64,000 nt of DNA, taken from the NCBI RefSeq assembly GCF_000161455.1, contig NZ_CM000745.1:3396476-3460475 (forward strand), given 5' to 3'. The DNA is from Bacillus pseudomycoides DSM 12442 (GTDB lineage Bacteria; Bacillota; Bacilli; Bacillales; Bacillaceae_G). Positions 41,131 to 50,220 of this stretch are shown one piece after another (positions within the stretch are counted from its first letter, which is position 1; every line of letters starts with the position of its first letter). Below the pieces are notes generated by a model. That model was given only the letters and a program-made list of their open reading frames with translations. It searched no databases and had not been told where the DNA came from. The translations under genes were made by a program, and so were the position numbers.

Positions 41131-41682
41131 TTGAAACCATTATTATTAGATTTTCCAACATTATTTCAAACTGAGCGCCTACAAGTACGCAAACCATTCC
41201 CAGGTGATGGAACAGAGGTGTATGAAGCAATTCAAGCTTCTGTAGAAGACTTACAACCTTGGATGTCCATTACATCTGAAACAGAAGAAAGTGCTGAGGA
41301 AATAGTTCGGGAAGCTCATGGACAATTTTTACTTCGTGAAACATTAGCTTTTCACTTATATGATAAAGTATCTGGTACGTTTATTGGAGCTCTTACCCTT
41401 CATCCAGAAAACTGGGATATTCCAAAATTTTCACTTCGTTTCTGGTTACATAGCACTTATACAAAACAAGGTTATATGACAGAAGCAGTAAAAGGCGCTG
41501 TCCAGTTTGCTTTTGATAAACTTGGTGCGAGACGACTTGAAATTCGCTGTGATGCTACAAATGTAAATGCATGTGCCTTAGCAGAACGTCTTGAATTTAT
41601 TTTAGAAGGTACACTAGAAAACGACTTTCTTGCTCCAGACGGTAGCTTACGTGACACACGCGTATACGCCAAAATTAATTAA
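41131..41682 (+). CDS. GNAT acetyltransferase, RimJ/RimL-like
   Basis: A 183-residue acetyltransferase starting at TTG, with AGGAGGG six bases upstream. The RimJ/RimL branch is indicated by TERLQVRKPFPGDG, FSLRFWLHSTYTKQGYMTEAV (acetyl-CoA loop in variant form) and RRLEIRCDATNVNACALAERLEF. The substrate could be a ribosomal protein N-terminus, an antibiotic or a small amine; sequence alone does not decide. Divergent from spoIIM. Confidence 0.88.
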   Translation: MKPLLLDFPTLFQTERLQVRKPFPGDGTEVYEAIQASVEDLQPWMSITSETEESAEEIVREAHGQFLLRETLAFHLYDKVSGTFIGALTLHPENWDIPKFSLRFWLHSTYTKQGYMTEAVKGAVQFAFDKLGARRLEIRCDATNVNACALAERLEFILEGTLENDFLAPDGSLRDTRVYAKIN

Positions 41683-41711
41683 AACACTCGCCTTGGGCGA
41701 GTGTTTATTTT
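41681..41711. terminator. Bidirectional terminator between the GNAT gene and nudF
   Basis: AAACACTCGCC/GGCGAGTGTTT perfect stem with A and T runs. Confidence 0.88.
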
Positions 41712-42244
41712 TGTAATTGCAAGTATTGCACAGCGAACATAGTCTTTGCATCATGGATACGTTGATTTTTCATAAGTTCAACTGCTTCTTCTAATGAAAC
41801 TTCCATTAATTCCACAAACTCATCTTCATCTAAAGCTGCTTTATTTTCCTTTTTCTTCAATCCAGTTGCTTTGTATACATATAGAATTTCATCCGCAAAA
41901 CCAGGTGATGTATAGAAAGATGTAACAAATTCCATTTTGTCACATACATACCCTGTCTCTTCTTCTAATTCACGAGCCGCTGTTACCTCTGGCTTTTCTC
42001 CAGGCTCTAATTTTCCAGCAGGAATTTCTACAATCTCTTTTTCTAATGCTTTACGGTACTGCTCAACAAGCACGATTTTCTTTTCATCTGTCACAGCAAT
42101 TATAGCAACCGCACCAGGATGATTGACAATCTCACGTTTACTCACTTCTCCATTTGGCAATACTACATCATCAACACGAACTTTAATAACTTTCCCATCA
42201 AAAATTGGTTCGGTTGCAATCGTTCTCTCTGCAAGATTACTCAC
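41705..42244 (-). CDS. nudF: ADP-ribose pyrophosphatase (Nudix)
   Basis: A 179-residue Nudix hydrolase. The Nudix box GxxxxxExxxxAAxRELxEETG is visible as GKLEPGEKPEVTAARELEEETG in part, and the typical proline past the box lies in SFYTSPGFADEI. It cleaves ADP-ribose to AMP and ribose-5-phosphate, a housekeeping reaction. GTG at 42244 follows GGGAG. Divergent from mciZ, as in B. subtilis where nudF (yqkG) neighbours mciZ and yqkF. Confidence 0.93.
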   Translation of the reverse strand: MSNLAERTIATEPIFDGKVIKVRVDDVVLPNGEVSKREIVNHPGAVAIIAVTDEKKIVLVEQYRKALEKEIVEIPAGKLEPGEKPEVTAARELEEETGYVCDKMEFVTSFYTSPGFADEILYVYKATGLKKKENKAALDEDEFVELMEVSLEEAVELMKNQRIHDAKTMFAVQYLQLQK

Positions 42245-42261
42245 AATATTTCATCTCCCTA

Positions 42262-42290
42262 TTCTATTTCCTACTTGTTCTTCATACATT
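42262..42290 (+). promoter_or_regulatory. Candidate sigma-E promoter of mciZ
   Basis: A perfect sigma-E -10, CATACATT (42283-42290), with a weaker -35 TTCTATT (42262-42268) 14 bases upstream and 28 bases before the mciZ ATG. mciZ is sigma-E dependent in B. subtilis. Confidence 0.6.
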
Positions 42291-42318
42291 TTACCACACT
42301 GAAAGGAGCGTGATAAAA

Positions 42319-42447
42319 ATGAAAGTATATATTTTACCAAATCGTATCACGTTGGTCGGAAAGGCTTGGCAAATTCGGCATCAGCTAAAGCAATACGGAA
42401 AAGAGTATGAAACTGTAAAAGAATGGATTACAGCAAACGAAAAGTAA
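42319..42447 (+). CDS. mciZ: Mother-cell inhibitor of FtsZ, MciZ
   Basis: A 42-residue peptide, MKVYILPNRITLVGKAWQIR and then a basic amphipathic helix ending VKEWITANEK. The LVGKAW.IR..LK.YG....VK.WI pattern matches B. subtilis MciZ (40 residues), which caps FtsZ filaments in the mother cell and stops further division after sporulation starts. ATG at 42319 follows AAAGGAG; a longer frame from 42205 has no ribosome site and would run over nudF. Position between nudF and the YqkF-like reductase and the sigma-E-like promoter agree. Confidence 0.9.
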   Translation: MKVYILPNRITLVGKAWQIRHQLKQYGKEYETVKEWITANEK

Positions 42448-42500
42448 ACATTTGTCAACCTTCTTCTGCTTTCGTACAATACAAGTAAGGAGGTTGGCCT

Positions 42501-43415
42501 ATGAAAAAACGTCAATTAGGAAACTCAGATTTATATGTTACTGAAATGGGACTCGGTTGTATGTCCCTTGGCACCAATGAACATGAAGCGATCCGCATCA
42601 TCCATGAAGCAATGGATTTAGGAATTAATTTTTTTGATACAGCAGACTTATACAATTATGGATTAAATGAAGAATTTGTTGGAAAAGCTCTTAAGGGAAA
42701 ACGCGATCAAATTGTTCTTACAACGAAAGTAGGAAACCGCTGGATTGAGGAGAAAAACGGCTGGTCTTGGGACCCTTCTAAAGCTTATATAAAAGCAGAG
42801 GTAAAAGAAAGTTTACGCCGCCTGCAAACGGATTATATTGATTTATATCAACTTCACGGCGGTACAATCGAAGATCCTATCGATGAAACAATAGAAGCAT
42901 TTGAAGAATTAAAACAAGAAGGTGTGATTCGTCATTACGGAATTTCTTCTATCCGTCCAAACGTCATTCGTGAATATGCAAAACGTTCTAATATCGTTAG
43001 TGTATTGATGGAATATAGTCTTTTAAATCGCCAGCCTGAAGAATGGTTTCCACTACTTCAGGAGCATCAAATTAGCATCATTGCACGAGGACCACTTGCG
43101 AAAGGATTGTTAACTGATAACAATGAAAGAAAGATAGAAAAAGTGAAAGAAAAAGATTATCTTTCTTATTCTTATGATGAGTTAATAAAAACATTAACTA
43201 CTGTAAAAGAAATTACAAAGGAACGTTCGTTAACTGAAACAGCTCTTCAATATTGTTTACATGACCCGATTGTGGCAGCTGTTATTCCTGGCGCTAGCTC
43301 CATCCAGCAACTACAAGAAAATGTACAAGCTAACAATCAATCTCCATTAACAACTGAAGAATATAAACAAATTCAAGCAGCTGTTAAATGCGATACATAC
43401 ACATTACACCGATAA
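42501..43415 (+). CDS. Aldo/keto reductase (YqkF-like)
   Basis: A 304-residue NADPH-dependent oxidoreductase with the TIM-barrel AKR fold: GLGCMSLGTN, INFFDTADLYNYGLNEEFVGKAL (catalytic Asp and Tyr), TTKVGNRW (catalytic Lys), YQLHGG (His) and PGASSIQQLQENV near the cofactor. The neighbourhood after mciZ matches yqkF of B. subtilis. Physiological substrate unknown. Ribosome site AAGGAGG well spaced. Confidence 0.92.
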   Translation: MKKRQLGNSDLYVTEMGLGCMSLGTNEHEAIRIIHEAMDLGINFFDTADLYNYGLNEEFVGKALKGKRDQIVLTTKVGNRWIEEKNGWSWDPSKAYIKAEVKESLRRLQTDYIDLYQLHGGTIEDPIDETIEAFEELKQEGVIRHYGISSIRPNVIREYAKRSNIVSVLMEYSLLNRQPEEWFPLLQEHQISIIARGPLAKGLLTDNNERKIEKVKEKDYLSYSYDELIKTLTTVKEITKERSLTETALQYCLHDPIVAAVIPGASSIQQLQENVQANNQSPLTTEEYKQIQAAVKCDTYTLHR

Positions 43416-43448
43416 AAAATGCTACCGTAATCGGTAGCGTTTTTTTTA
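43413..43448. terminator. Bidirectional terminator between two aldo/keto reductase genes
   Basis: AAAAAATGCTACCG pairs with CGGTAGCGTTTTTT; the T run also forms the end of the convergent gene. Confidence 0.88.
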
Positions 43449-44273
43449 CATCGTATCGTATTTATCAGGATTTGTTCCAACATGTAAATTGCGATCAAGC
43501 GTATCAATTTGTTTGATTTCTTCTTCTGTTAATGAAAAATCAAAAATAGTAAAGTTCTCTTGAATACGCGATGGTGTAACAGATTTAGGGATTGTTACAA
43601 TGCCACTTTGAATATCCCAGCGTAAAATAATTTGAGCAGGCGTTTTTTCATACTTTTTAGCAATTTCTTGAATAATCGGATGTTGAAATACTTCGCCGCC
43701 TCTCATTAACGGGCTCCATGCTTCCATTTGAATTTGTTCATTTTGACAAAAATCACGTAATTCAAACTGTGCAAGCATCGGATGAAGCTCTACTTGGTTC
43801 ACCATCGGCTTCACATTACAATTTGGCAACAACTGTTCTAAATGGTGCTGATGAAAATTTGAAACACCAATTGCACGTACTTTTCCTTCTTCATATAATT
43901 TCTCAAGGGCACGATATGTATCTATGTATTTCCCTCTTATTGGCCAGTGAATCAAATATAAATCCACATAATCCATTTGTAATTCCTTCAAACTTTTGTC
44001 AAATGCTTGAAGTGTTGCTTCATAGCCTTGATCGTCATTCCATACTTTTGTCGTAATAAACAATTCTTCACGTGCGATTCCTGATTCACGAATCGCTTCT
44101 CCGACACCGCTTTCATTTTCATATACAGTCGCTGTATCAATAGAGCGATATCCAACTTCTAAAGCTGTTTTTACCGCTTGCTTTACTTCTTCTCCCTCTT
44201 TTGCTTTATATACACCTAAACCAAGCATCGGCATTTTCACGCCATTATGAAGTGTAGTTGTTGGAATATACAT
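43446..44273 (-). CDS. Aldo/keto reductase, methylglyoxal/diketogulonate-reductase type
   Basis: A 275-residue AKR of the YvgN/YtbE class: MPMLGLGVYKAKEGEE, YRSIDTATVYENESGVGEAI (Asp and Tyr), ITTKVWNDDQGYE (Lys), YLIHWPIRGKY (His) and IPKSVTPSRIQENF. Such enzymes reduce methylglyoxal and other aldehydes with NADPH. ATG at 44273 (MYIPTTTL) follows AAGGAGG; the 23 upstream codons lack homolog support. It faces the other reductase but belongs to a different AKR branch. Confidence 0.92.
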   Translation of the reverse strand: MYIPTTTLHNGVKMPMLGLGVYKAKEGEEVKQAVKTALEVGYRSIDTATVYENESGVGEAIRESGIAREELFITTKVWNDDQGYEATLQAFDKSLKELQMDYVDLYLIHWPIRGKYIDTYRALEKLYEEGKVRAIGVSNFHQHHLEQLLPNCNVKPMVNQVELHPMLAQFELRDFCQNEQIQMEAWSPLMRGGEVFQHPIIQEIAKKYEKTPAQIILRWDIQSGIVTIPKSVTPSRIQENFTIFDFSLTEEEIKQIDTLDRNLHVGTNPDKYDTM

Positions 44274-44424
44274 GGGCCGTTCCTCCTTCTTCTCTCCTGC
44301 GAATTCTATAGACAGGATACCGCTAAATTTTATAACCGTCACTTTATTTGAACAAGATTCTTGAAAAAAGTCAAAAAATATATACAGTTAACATAATAAT
44401 TTTATTAAATAAGACTGTTTCATC

Positions 44425-44928
44425 TTATAGCTTTTGTAAAAACTCCTCTATTTCAGCTGAAGATTTGAAAATAACAATATTTTTCTCAGCAGATACAGCT
44501 TGTATTTTCCCAAAAATAGCAGGTCGTTTCACTTTTGGATACGTCCATACCCACTTCAAGAACTCAAAATCTAATTGTTCTTCACACCCTTCTCCCATAT
44601 CAGGGCGCGTTTTATTATGATATTGTATCCTTCTTTTTATTACGCGATATAAACATTGTATTCTTGGCAAATCAATAAAGATAATGGTATCAGCTGCCTC
44701 TAATCGTATATCCATTGTAAATCCATAGTTTCCATCGATAATCCAAGCTTCCTGCGTTACTAATTCTTTTTGTACCTGTATTTGTTCTTCGCGACTTGCT
44801 AGCACCCAATCTTTTTTCCAATAGAGTGCATCAAGATGAAATACTGGAAGTTGTAGTATCTCCCCTAATCGCCGTGAAAAAGTTGATTTTCCAGCTCCCC
44901 CAGAACCAATAATCATAATCTTTCTCAT
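44425..44928 (-). CDS. P-loop kinase-like protein (FlaR/adenylate-kinase-like)
   Basis: A 167-residue P-loop NTPase. Walker A is GSGGAGKSTF (about 8-17), followed by FHLDALYWKKDW and WIIDGNYGFTMDIRLEAAD, a pattern shared by small proteins annotated as DNA topology modulation protein FlaR or shikimate/adenylate kinase-like. A conserved motif DTIIFIDLPR follows the nucleotide site. True substrate unknown; the FlaR name is historical. AAGGGGAG precedes the ATG. Confidence 0.82.
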   Translation of the reverse strand: MRKIMIIGSGGAGKSTFSRRLGEILQLPVFHLDALYWKKDWVLASREEQIQVQKELVTQEAWIIDGNYGFTMDIRLEAADTIIFIDLPRIQCLYRVIKRRIQYHNKTRPDMGEGCEEQLDFEFLKWVWTYPKVKRPAIFGKIQAVSAEKNIVIFKSSAEIEEFLQKL

Positions 44929-44945
44929 CTCTTCTCTCCCCTTGC

Positions 44946-44982
44946 AAAAAATAACGCAAGCTTACTCGCTTCCGTTATTTTT
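44946..44982 (-). terminator. Terminator at the end of the GrpB-family gene
   Basis: AAAAATAACG (44946-44955) pairs with CGTTATTTTT (44973-44982). The stem overlaps the last codons of the gene and is followed by T-rich sequence on the minus strand. Loop is long, so strength is uncertain. Confidence 0.55.
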
Positions 44983-45486
44983 TCTCCACTCAAGTGCTTT
45001 CTCATCAATGTTACGCACGAAGTCATTCTTTCCTTCTGTATATTGATCTCCATCATATGTGAATTTTTCTGCTAAATCTTTTTTCAATGCCGCATATACC
45101 TCTGCCTCTTCACAGTGTGCCATCATATAATCGCGAAATGCTAAATGACGTGTAATTTCCGGATTTCCTGTTCCGAAAACATGTAAATGATACGATCGTT
45201 TTTCTTCTGTTCCATGAATAAAAAAGCGGCGACCCGGGATACCATTCTCACCTTTTACAATGTAACCAAGTTGTTGAAAACATTCATTCCAATGATCTAC
45301 GCTCTCAATGTTCTCTACTTCCATAATCATATCAACAATTGGCTTTGCTGCGAGTCCCGGTACTGATGTGCTACCAATGTGATGTACTTTCACATGTTCT
45401 GGCATCGCTGCTTTTAACCTCTGTGATTCTATTTGAAATTTCTCACCCCAATGGTTTTCATAAGGAACGACTACAATCTTTCTCAT
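44962..45486 (-). CDS. GrpB-family protein (UPF0157)
   Basis: A 174-residue protein of the GrpB/UPF0157 family, a nucleotidyltransferase-fold group. Landmarks are VPYENHWGEKFQIE, VHHIGSTSVPGLAAKPIVDMIMEV and HLAFRDYMMAH. Some relatives are fused to dephospho-CoA kinase, but the function of stand-alone members is not established. AAAAGGGG precedes the ATG. It is upstream of the FlaR-like gene, possibly cotranscribed. Confidence 0.88.
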   Translation of the reverse strand: MRKIVVVPYENHWGEKFQIESQRLKAAMPEHVKVHHIGSTSVPGLAAKPIVDMIMEVENIESVDHWNECFQQLGYIVKGENGIPGRRFFIHGTEEKRSYHLHVFGTGNPEITRHLAFRDYMMAHCEEAEVYAALKKDLAEKFTYDGDQYTEGKNDFVRNIDEKALEWRKNNGSE

Positions 45487-45554
45487 CCCAATTCCCCTTT
45501 TCTTATCAAATCGCTAAAAAATCATCAGGACAATTGTACTAATGATTTTTTACA

Positions 45555-45818
45555 TTATTTAAAGTCTTTCCAAGTGAGATTACTTTCACTTAATAATTCT
45601 TCAAACGATTTATTCTTTTCACGTTCCTTTTGCTCTTTACGCTTTCTTTCTTGTTCTTCTATTTCTTTTTGCTCCGCTCTTACTTGTAATTCTTTCTTCT
45701 TACTTTTCAATTGATTCATTAACGATTTATTCAATTGATCACCAATTGTAATGGAATCTTTCTCTGGCTGATTCATTTGCGTTTGTCTTTGCATTTGTCT
45801 CTGTTTCTTTTTCTTCAT
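45555..45818 (-). CDS. DUF3886 coiled-coil protein (YqkE-like)
   Basis: An 87-residue, very charged protein: a Lys/Gln/Arg start (MKKKKQRQMQRQTQ), SITIGDQLNKSLMNQL, then a long predicted helix rich in Glu/Lys (EQKEIEEQERKRKEQKERE) and SFEELLSESNLTWKDFK. The arrangement matches YqkE of Bacillus, of unknown function. ATG 45818 has AAAGGTGAG upstream; the GTG at 45827 overlaps that site. Confidence 0.8.
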   Translation of the reverse strand: MKKKKQRQMQRQTQMNQPEKDSITIGDQLNKSLMNQLKSKKKELQVRAEQKEIEEQERKRKEQKEREKNKSFEELLSESNLTWKDFK

Positions 45819-46049
45819 ACTGCTCACCTTTTACTTTTTTCTCCATTATAGGGGAAATACCTTACTCTCGACAATAAAAAAGACCATTCACTTTCGATTT
45901 CCCTATTATTTTTATTTTGTAAAGATGTAAAGAGAAAAATAAAATTTCATTAATTTTTATAATAAAAAGAATTTTTATAGCAATAACTCTCTTAATCTAT
46001 TAAAATTATGTCGTATGATGTCAGATTATAAAAAAGGGAGAGAAAACTC

Positions 46050-47639
46050 ATGTGGAAAAAAGTCATTCCTGCAGCTTTAGTATTAAGTACAATTACTTTT
46101 TCAAGTGTATTTGCTGCACCTCCATCTCAAGTACCAGCAGAACAAAATCGCTACATAGACGTACAAATGCTTGGTATTAACGACCTTCACGGTCAACTAG
46201 ACACTGTAAAGAAAATTAACAACAAAGAAGCCGGGGGAGCTGAATACTTAGCTGCTTATTTACGTGATCGTGAAAAACAAAACCCAAATACACTTATGGT
46301 TCATGCTGGCGATATTGTCGGAGCAAGTCCTCCAGTTTCTGCATTATTGCAAGATGAACCTACAATCGAATTTTTAAATGATTTAGGTTTTGATGTTGGA
46401 ACTATTGGAAATCATGAATTTGACGAAGGTATTAACGAAATGAATCGCCTTATTTACGGTGGGTATCACGAAAAAACAGGGAATTTTAAAGGAGCAAACT
46501 TCCCTTATGTTGCTGCAAATTTCTACAATAAATCAACTGGACGCTTATTTCTACCACCATTTACTGTAAAAATGGTACAAGGAGTTCCTGTCGGCTTTAT
46601 CGGGGTTGTAACAACGGATGTTCCTAACGTTGTTATGCCTACTATGCTAAAAAATGTACAAATTACAGATGAAGTTGAAGCAATTAACACATCCGTAAAA
46701 CAACTGAAAAAACTAGGTGTTAAATCGATCGTTGTTCTTGCACATAATGGAGGTACAACGGATGATAACGGCGTAACAAATGGCGATATCGTTCGCTTAG
46801 CAAATGAGACTGATCCAGAAGTCGATGTCATTTTCGGCGGTCATAGTCACACTTATGTAAATGGAACCGTTAATAACAAACTTGTCGTACAAGCAAATTC
46901 TTATGGAATGGCTTTCGCTGATGTCGATGTAAAAATTGATCGTAAAACAAAAGATATTATTGAGAAAAAAGCAGAAGTTGTTACAACCTACCATGAAGGA
47001 ATAAAACCTGACCAACAAGTGAAAAAGAAAATGGATCAGTATCAAGAAAAAATTGCTCCTCTTGTAAATCAGGTTGTTGGAAAATCTACCGCTCCAATGG
47101 ATCGTAAACAAAATGCCGCGGGTGAATCCACTCTTGGAAATTTAATTGCTGATGTTCAGCGCTCGACCATGAATACTCAAATTGCCCTCATGAATCCTGG
47201 TGGTATTCGCAATGATCTAGATGCTGGCGATATTACATGGGGAGAATTATATGGCATTCAACCATTTGGGAATCAATTGATAAAAGTTAATTTAACTGGT
47301 CAAGACATTCGAGATATTTTGAATCAACAGTGGCAAAAAAGTGTAACAAGAATGCTTCAAATTTCAGGTATTCAGTACACTTGGGATGCGAATAAACCAG
47401 ACGGTGAAAAAGTTACCAATATCCATTTAACAAATGGAGAAGAGCTAGTTGCCTCTAAAACTTACAGCGTTGTTGCAAATGCTTTTCTAGCTTCAGGCGG
47501 TGATGGATTTGTATCCTTTAAAAATGGAAAAGATGCCGAAACAGGACCAACTGATTTCGAAGCGTTAGTGGATTATGTAAAACAAGTAAAAGAACCGATT
47601 CAACCTATTATTGATGGGAGAATTCAAAAAGTTAATTAA
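46050..47639 (+). CDS. Secreted 5'-nucleotidase/metallophosphoesterase (UshA-like)
   Basis: A 529-residue exported enzyme. The signal peptide is VIPAALVLSTITFSSVFAA (cleavage near 22). The N-terminal calcineurin-like domain carries the dimetal motifs INDLHGQLD, HAGDIVGASP, IGNHEFDEG, LAHNGG and GGHSHTYVNG. The C-terminal 5'-nucleotidase domain shows MNPGGIRNDL and LASGGDGF (substrate stacking). It would release phosphate and nucleosides from extracellular nucleotides. It lacks a cell-wall sorting motif, so it is probably free or only loosely wall-bound. Monocistronic. Confidence 0.93.
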   Translation: MWKKVIPAALVLSTITFSSVFAAPPSQVPAEQNRYIDVQMLGINDLHGQLDTVKKINNKEAGGAEYLAAYLRDREKQNPNTLMVHAGDIVGASPPVSALLQDEPTIEFLNDLGFDVGTIGNHEFDEGINEMNRLIYGGYHEKTGNFKGANFPYVAANFYNKSTGRLFLPPFTVKMVQGVPVGFIGVVTTDVPNVVMPTMLKNVQITDEVEAINTSVKQLKKLGVKSIVVLAHNGGTTDDNGVTNGDIVRLANETDPEVDVIFGGHSHTYVNGTVNNKLVVQANSYGMAFADVDVKIDRKTKDIIEKKAEVVTTYHEGIKPDQQVKKKMDQYQEKIAPLVNQVVGKSTAPMDRKQNAAGESTLGNLIADVQRSTMNTQIALMNPGGIRNDLDAGDITWGELYGIQPFGNQLIKVNLTGQDIRDILNQQWQKSVTRMLQISGIQYTWDANKPDGEKVTNIHLTNGEELVASKTYSVVANAFLASGGDGFVSFKNGKDAETGPTDFEALVDYVKQVKEPIQPIIDGRIQKVN

Positions 47640-47723
47640 CTTTTCTTTTAGATAAATTTATAAAAAAGAGAGAAACTATATTATTAAATTATGATTTTTC
47701 AAAAATTAATCTTTATGATAAGA

Positions 47724-47757
47724 ACCCTGTATTCCATTAGAATACAGGGCTTTTTAT
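47724..47757 (+). terminator. Terminator after the nucleotidase gene
   Basis: CCCTGTATTC/GAATACAGGG perfect stem, five-base loop, followed by TTTTT. It lies 90 bases downstream of the stop. Confidence 0.9.
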
Positions 47758-47881
47758 TGATCTCTATGGAGAAAGGACATGCAATAAAAATTCACTTTCC
47801 CCTAAATAACCTTTTAAAGGATATGCACTCAGTATATTGATTTCTCGTAGGATATATGAGCAGACACTGGGAGGTGAACAT

Positions 47882-48325
47882 ATGTATTCTTATTCAAATG
47901 ATTGCAATTTGATATACAGACAAAACGACAAGCTAATTCATGACATTGAAAATGCAATTAACGGAGAGTATAGTGCAATAAATTGCTATGCTAAATTAGC
48001 TAATTTAGCTCCACAAGATAATGAACGCAATCAAATACTCGAAATCCGACAAGACGAAATAAAACATTTCCAGCAATTTGTACAAATTTATATTCATTTA
48101 ACCGGTAAACAACCTCAGCCAAAAATTATTGAACAATGTCCAGATTCTTATGTGAATGGATTAGAATACGCGCTACAAGATGAGCAACGAACAGTCGATT
48201 TTTACTTGAAAATTGCAGATGATACTACAGATCAATATATTAAAGAGACATTTCGTAGAACAGCAGCAGATGAACAAAATCACGCCGTTTGGTTCCTATA
48301 TTATTTTTTAAAAGCTAAAAAATAA
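47882..48325 (+). CDS. Ferritin-like diiron protein
   Basis: A 147-residue four-helix protein. Helix pairs carry Glu and ExxH ligands typical of ferritin-like/rubrerythrin domains: AINGEYSAINCY, EIRQDEIKHFQQF, ALQDEQRTVDFY and TAADEQNHAVWF. ATG at 47882 follows GGGAGGTG. Related Bacillus proteins are sometimes spore-associated; its role (iron storage, peroxide scavenging or other) is not determined. No rubredoxin domain is present. N-terminus Tyr/Asn-rich (MYSYSNDCN). Confidence 0.85.
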   Translation: MYSYSNDCNLIYRQNDKLIHDIENAINGEYSAINCYAKLANLAPQDNERNQILEIRQDEIKHFQQFVQIYIHLTGKQPQPKIIEQCPDSYVNGLEYALQDEQRTVDFYLKIADDTTDQYIKETFRRTAADEQNHAVWFLYYFLKAKK

Positions 48326-48479
48326 TAATTGTTTTATACAAAGCAAATGCCTGATCCATGAAGATTTTCTCATCCCCACCCAACTCCTTTACTTTCACTA
48401 AAAACTCTAACTATCTACAAATAGCTAGATAAAAACACAGAGGATACATGCTCTTACATTGAACATAGTATCCTTTCTT

Positions 48480-48956
48480 TCATTTATCCTGATACATTTC
48501 ATCAGCTTCTTCATATTTCCGCAAAAATTCTATCAACGCTTCTTCTACAATTCTAGATTTATGAATACCTGTTGCATCCGATACAACGTCTAGTTTCTCT
48601 AAAATTTCCGTATATATAGAAAAAGTACGTTTTTTCTTCTCATTACTTTTGACTATTTTGGGGATAATAAGTTCCTCTCGTTTTCGCAGTAATTCATAAA
48701 TTTTTTGCAATTGTTCATAAATCAAAACCTGATAATCTGTTTTGACATATTGAAGCGCAGTAGCTTCTTGAAGATATAAATGGCGGGGCTCTTCTCCCTC
48801 TCCAATGAATATTCGTTTCTTCTGTTCACCATCATATTCATATCCAAGCACTCTTAACTTTTTCGACAATGCATATGGGCTCATGTCGAGGCGTTTCGCA
48901 ATAATAGCAAGTGGTTCACGTTTGTTTAAGCAATCTATAATTTCTCCAACCGTCAC
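48480..48956 (-). CDS. Hypothetical HTH plus ribbon-helix-helix-like protein
   Basis: A 158-residue protein starting at GTG with a G-rich ribosome site. The N-terminal ~45 residues look like a helix-turn-helix that reads sequence order (EPLAIIAKRLDMSPYALSKKLRVLG). After a linker and helix, residues 105-150 (KKRTFSIYTEILEKLDVVSDATGIHKSRIVEEALIEFLRKY) resemble an RHH/CopG DNA-binding or dimerisation unit. It may be a small chromosome- or plasmid-type regulator; no family is named with confidence. No partner gene nearby. Confidence 0.7.
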   Translation of the reverse strand: MTVGEIIDCLNKREPLAIIAKRLDMSPYALSKKLRVLGYEYDGEQKKRIFIGEGEEPRHLYLQEATALQYVKTDYQVLIYEQLQKIYELLRKREELIIPKIVKSNEKKKRTFSIYTEILEKLDVVSDATGIHKSRIVEEALIEFLRKYEEADEMYQDK

Positions 48957-49089
48957 TTTCTTCCCCCTCTCCCTGAGCTCTCATAGTTGAAATACAGTCG
49001 GCATGTTATGATACAATAATTTCTTAATAGTATATGCAAAATCGTACACCCTTGCGATACATACCATTAGAGAAAAGGAGGTTTTTTAT

Positions 49090-50088
49090 ATGCTGTTTCG
49101 TAGCCACACTCCACAGTTTTACAACGAATTTAAGAATCCAACTTCAAATAGCGTCGCTACGATAGAAAGCGTGACGATTAACAAGCATCAGCAATCTCTA
49201 CTCATTCGTGGTCAAGACGTAAATCAACCTATTTTATTATGCTGTCATGGCGGTCCTGGCACGGCACAAATTGGATTCATTCGCCATTTTCAAAAAGATT
49301 TAGAAAAGCACTTTATTGTTGTCAATTGGGATCAACGTGGAGCAGGAAAATCTTTTTCTTGGCGGGATATAAAAGCACCTTTCACAATTGAACAATTTGT
49401 TTTAGATGCACTTGAAGTAATAAAATACCTTCTTTCTCGCTTCAAAAAACAAAAACTATTTCTCGCTGGACATTCTTGGGGAAGTATTATCGGTCTACAA
49501 ATTGCAAATCAATATCCAGAATACATCGAAGCCTACATTGGCATCGGTCAGATTGTACATATGAAGCAAAACGAAGAATTGCTCTATCAGCATTTAATTC
49601 ATTCTGCAAAAAAACATGGACACGAGCGGGCATTGACCTCTCTAACAAAACTAGGAAAACCTCCTTTTCTAGATATGCGGCGTCTTATCATTCAAAGGAA
49701 GTGGCTCGGTACATTTGGAGGAGCAGTTCAAAACGGGACTTCGTTTTCTTTCATTCGTAAAGGGCTATTTTCTTCAGAATATACATTGCTAGATTGGGTG
49801 AGATTTCTCGCAGGAAATATGAAATCTGGGGCATTATGGGAAGAAATGCTGACAGTAGATTTCTTTTCTTCAATCTCAAAACTTTCCGTACCTGTTTATT
49901 TTTGTTCTGGTCGTTTCGACTATCAAACACCTTATGCACTCGTTCAACAATATTGCGATACAATTCAAGCACCCATCAAAAAAATGATTTGGTTCCCAAA
50001 CTCTGCTCATTCACCAAATTTAGAAGAACCTAAACTGTTTGCAAAGTCTTTATGCTCTATTAAACAAGAGCTATCTTTTCTACACTAG
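49090..50088 (+). CDS. Alpha/beta hydrolase, proline-iminopeptidase-like
   Basis: A 332-residue hydrolase. The oxyanion motif CCHGGPGTAQ, the nucleophile GHSWGS, an acid in CSGRFDYQTP and the His in PNSAHSPNLEEP form the catalytic triad. HGGPG and WDQRGAGKS are typical of the prolyl aminopeptidase branch of alpha/beta hydrolases, but the substrate could be other than peptides. No signal peptide, so cytosolic. The AAAGGAGG ribosome site is strong. Monocistronic. Confidence 0.88.
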   Translation: MLFRSHTPQFYNEFKNPTSNSVATIESVTINKHQQSLLIRGQDVNQPILLCCHGGPGTAQIGFIRHFQKDLEKHFIVVNWDQRGAGKSFSWRDIKAPFTIEQFVLDALEVIKYLLSRFKKQKLFLAGHSWGSIIGLQIANQYPEYIEAYIGIGQIVHMKQNEELLYQHLIHSAKKHGHERALTSLTKLGKPPFLDMRRLIIQRKWLGTFGGAVQNGTSFSFIRKGLFSSEYTLLDWVRFLAGNMKSGALWEEMLTVDFFSSISKLSVPVYFCSGRFDYQTPYALVQQYCDTIQAPIKKMIWFPNSAHSPNLEEPKLFAKSLCSIKQELSFLH

Positions 50089-50220
50089 TAATCGTTATAC
50101 CTTTTACATTTCACAGAAAACATTTTATAATTACATGTTGCAACTTTACTCAAGTTAGTAAGCATTTCTATCCAGAATAAGCTGCACAAACAGAAAAAGA
50201 TCAGGGAGATTACATTTATT

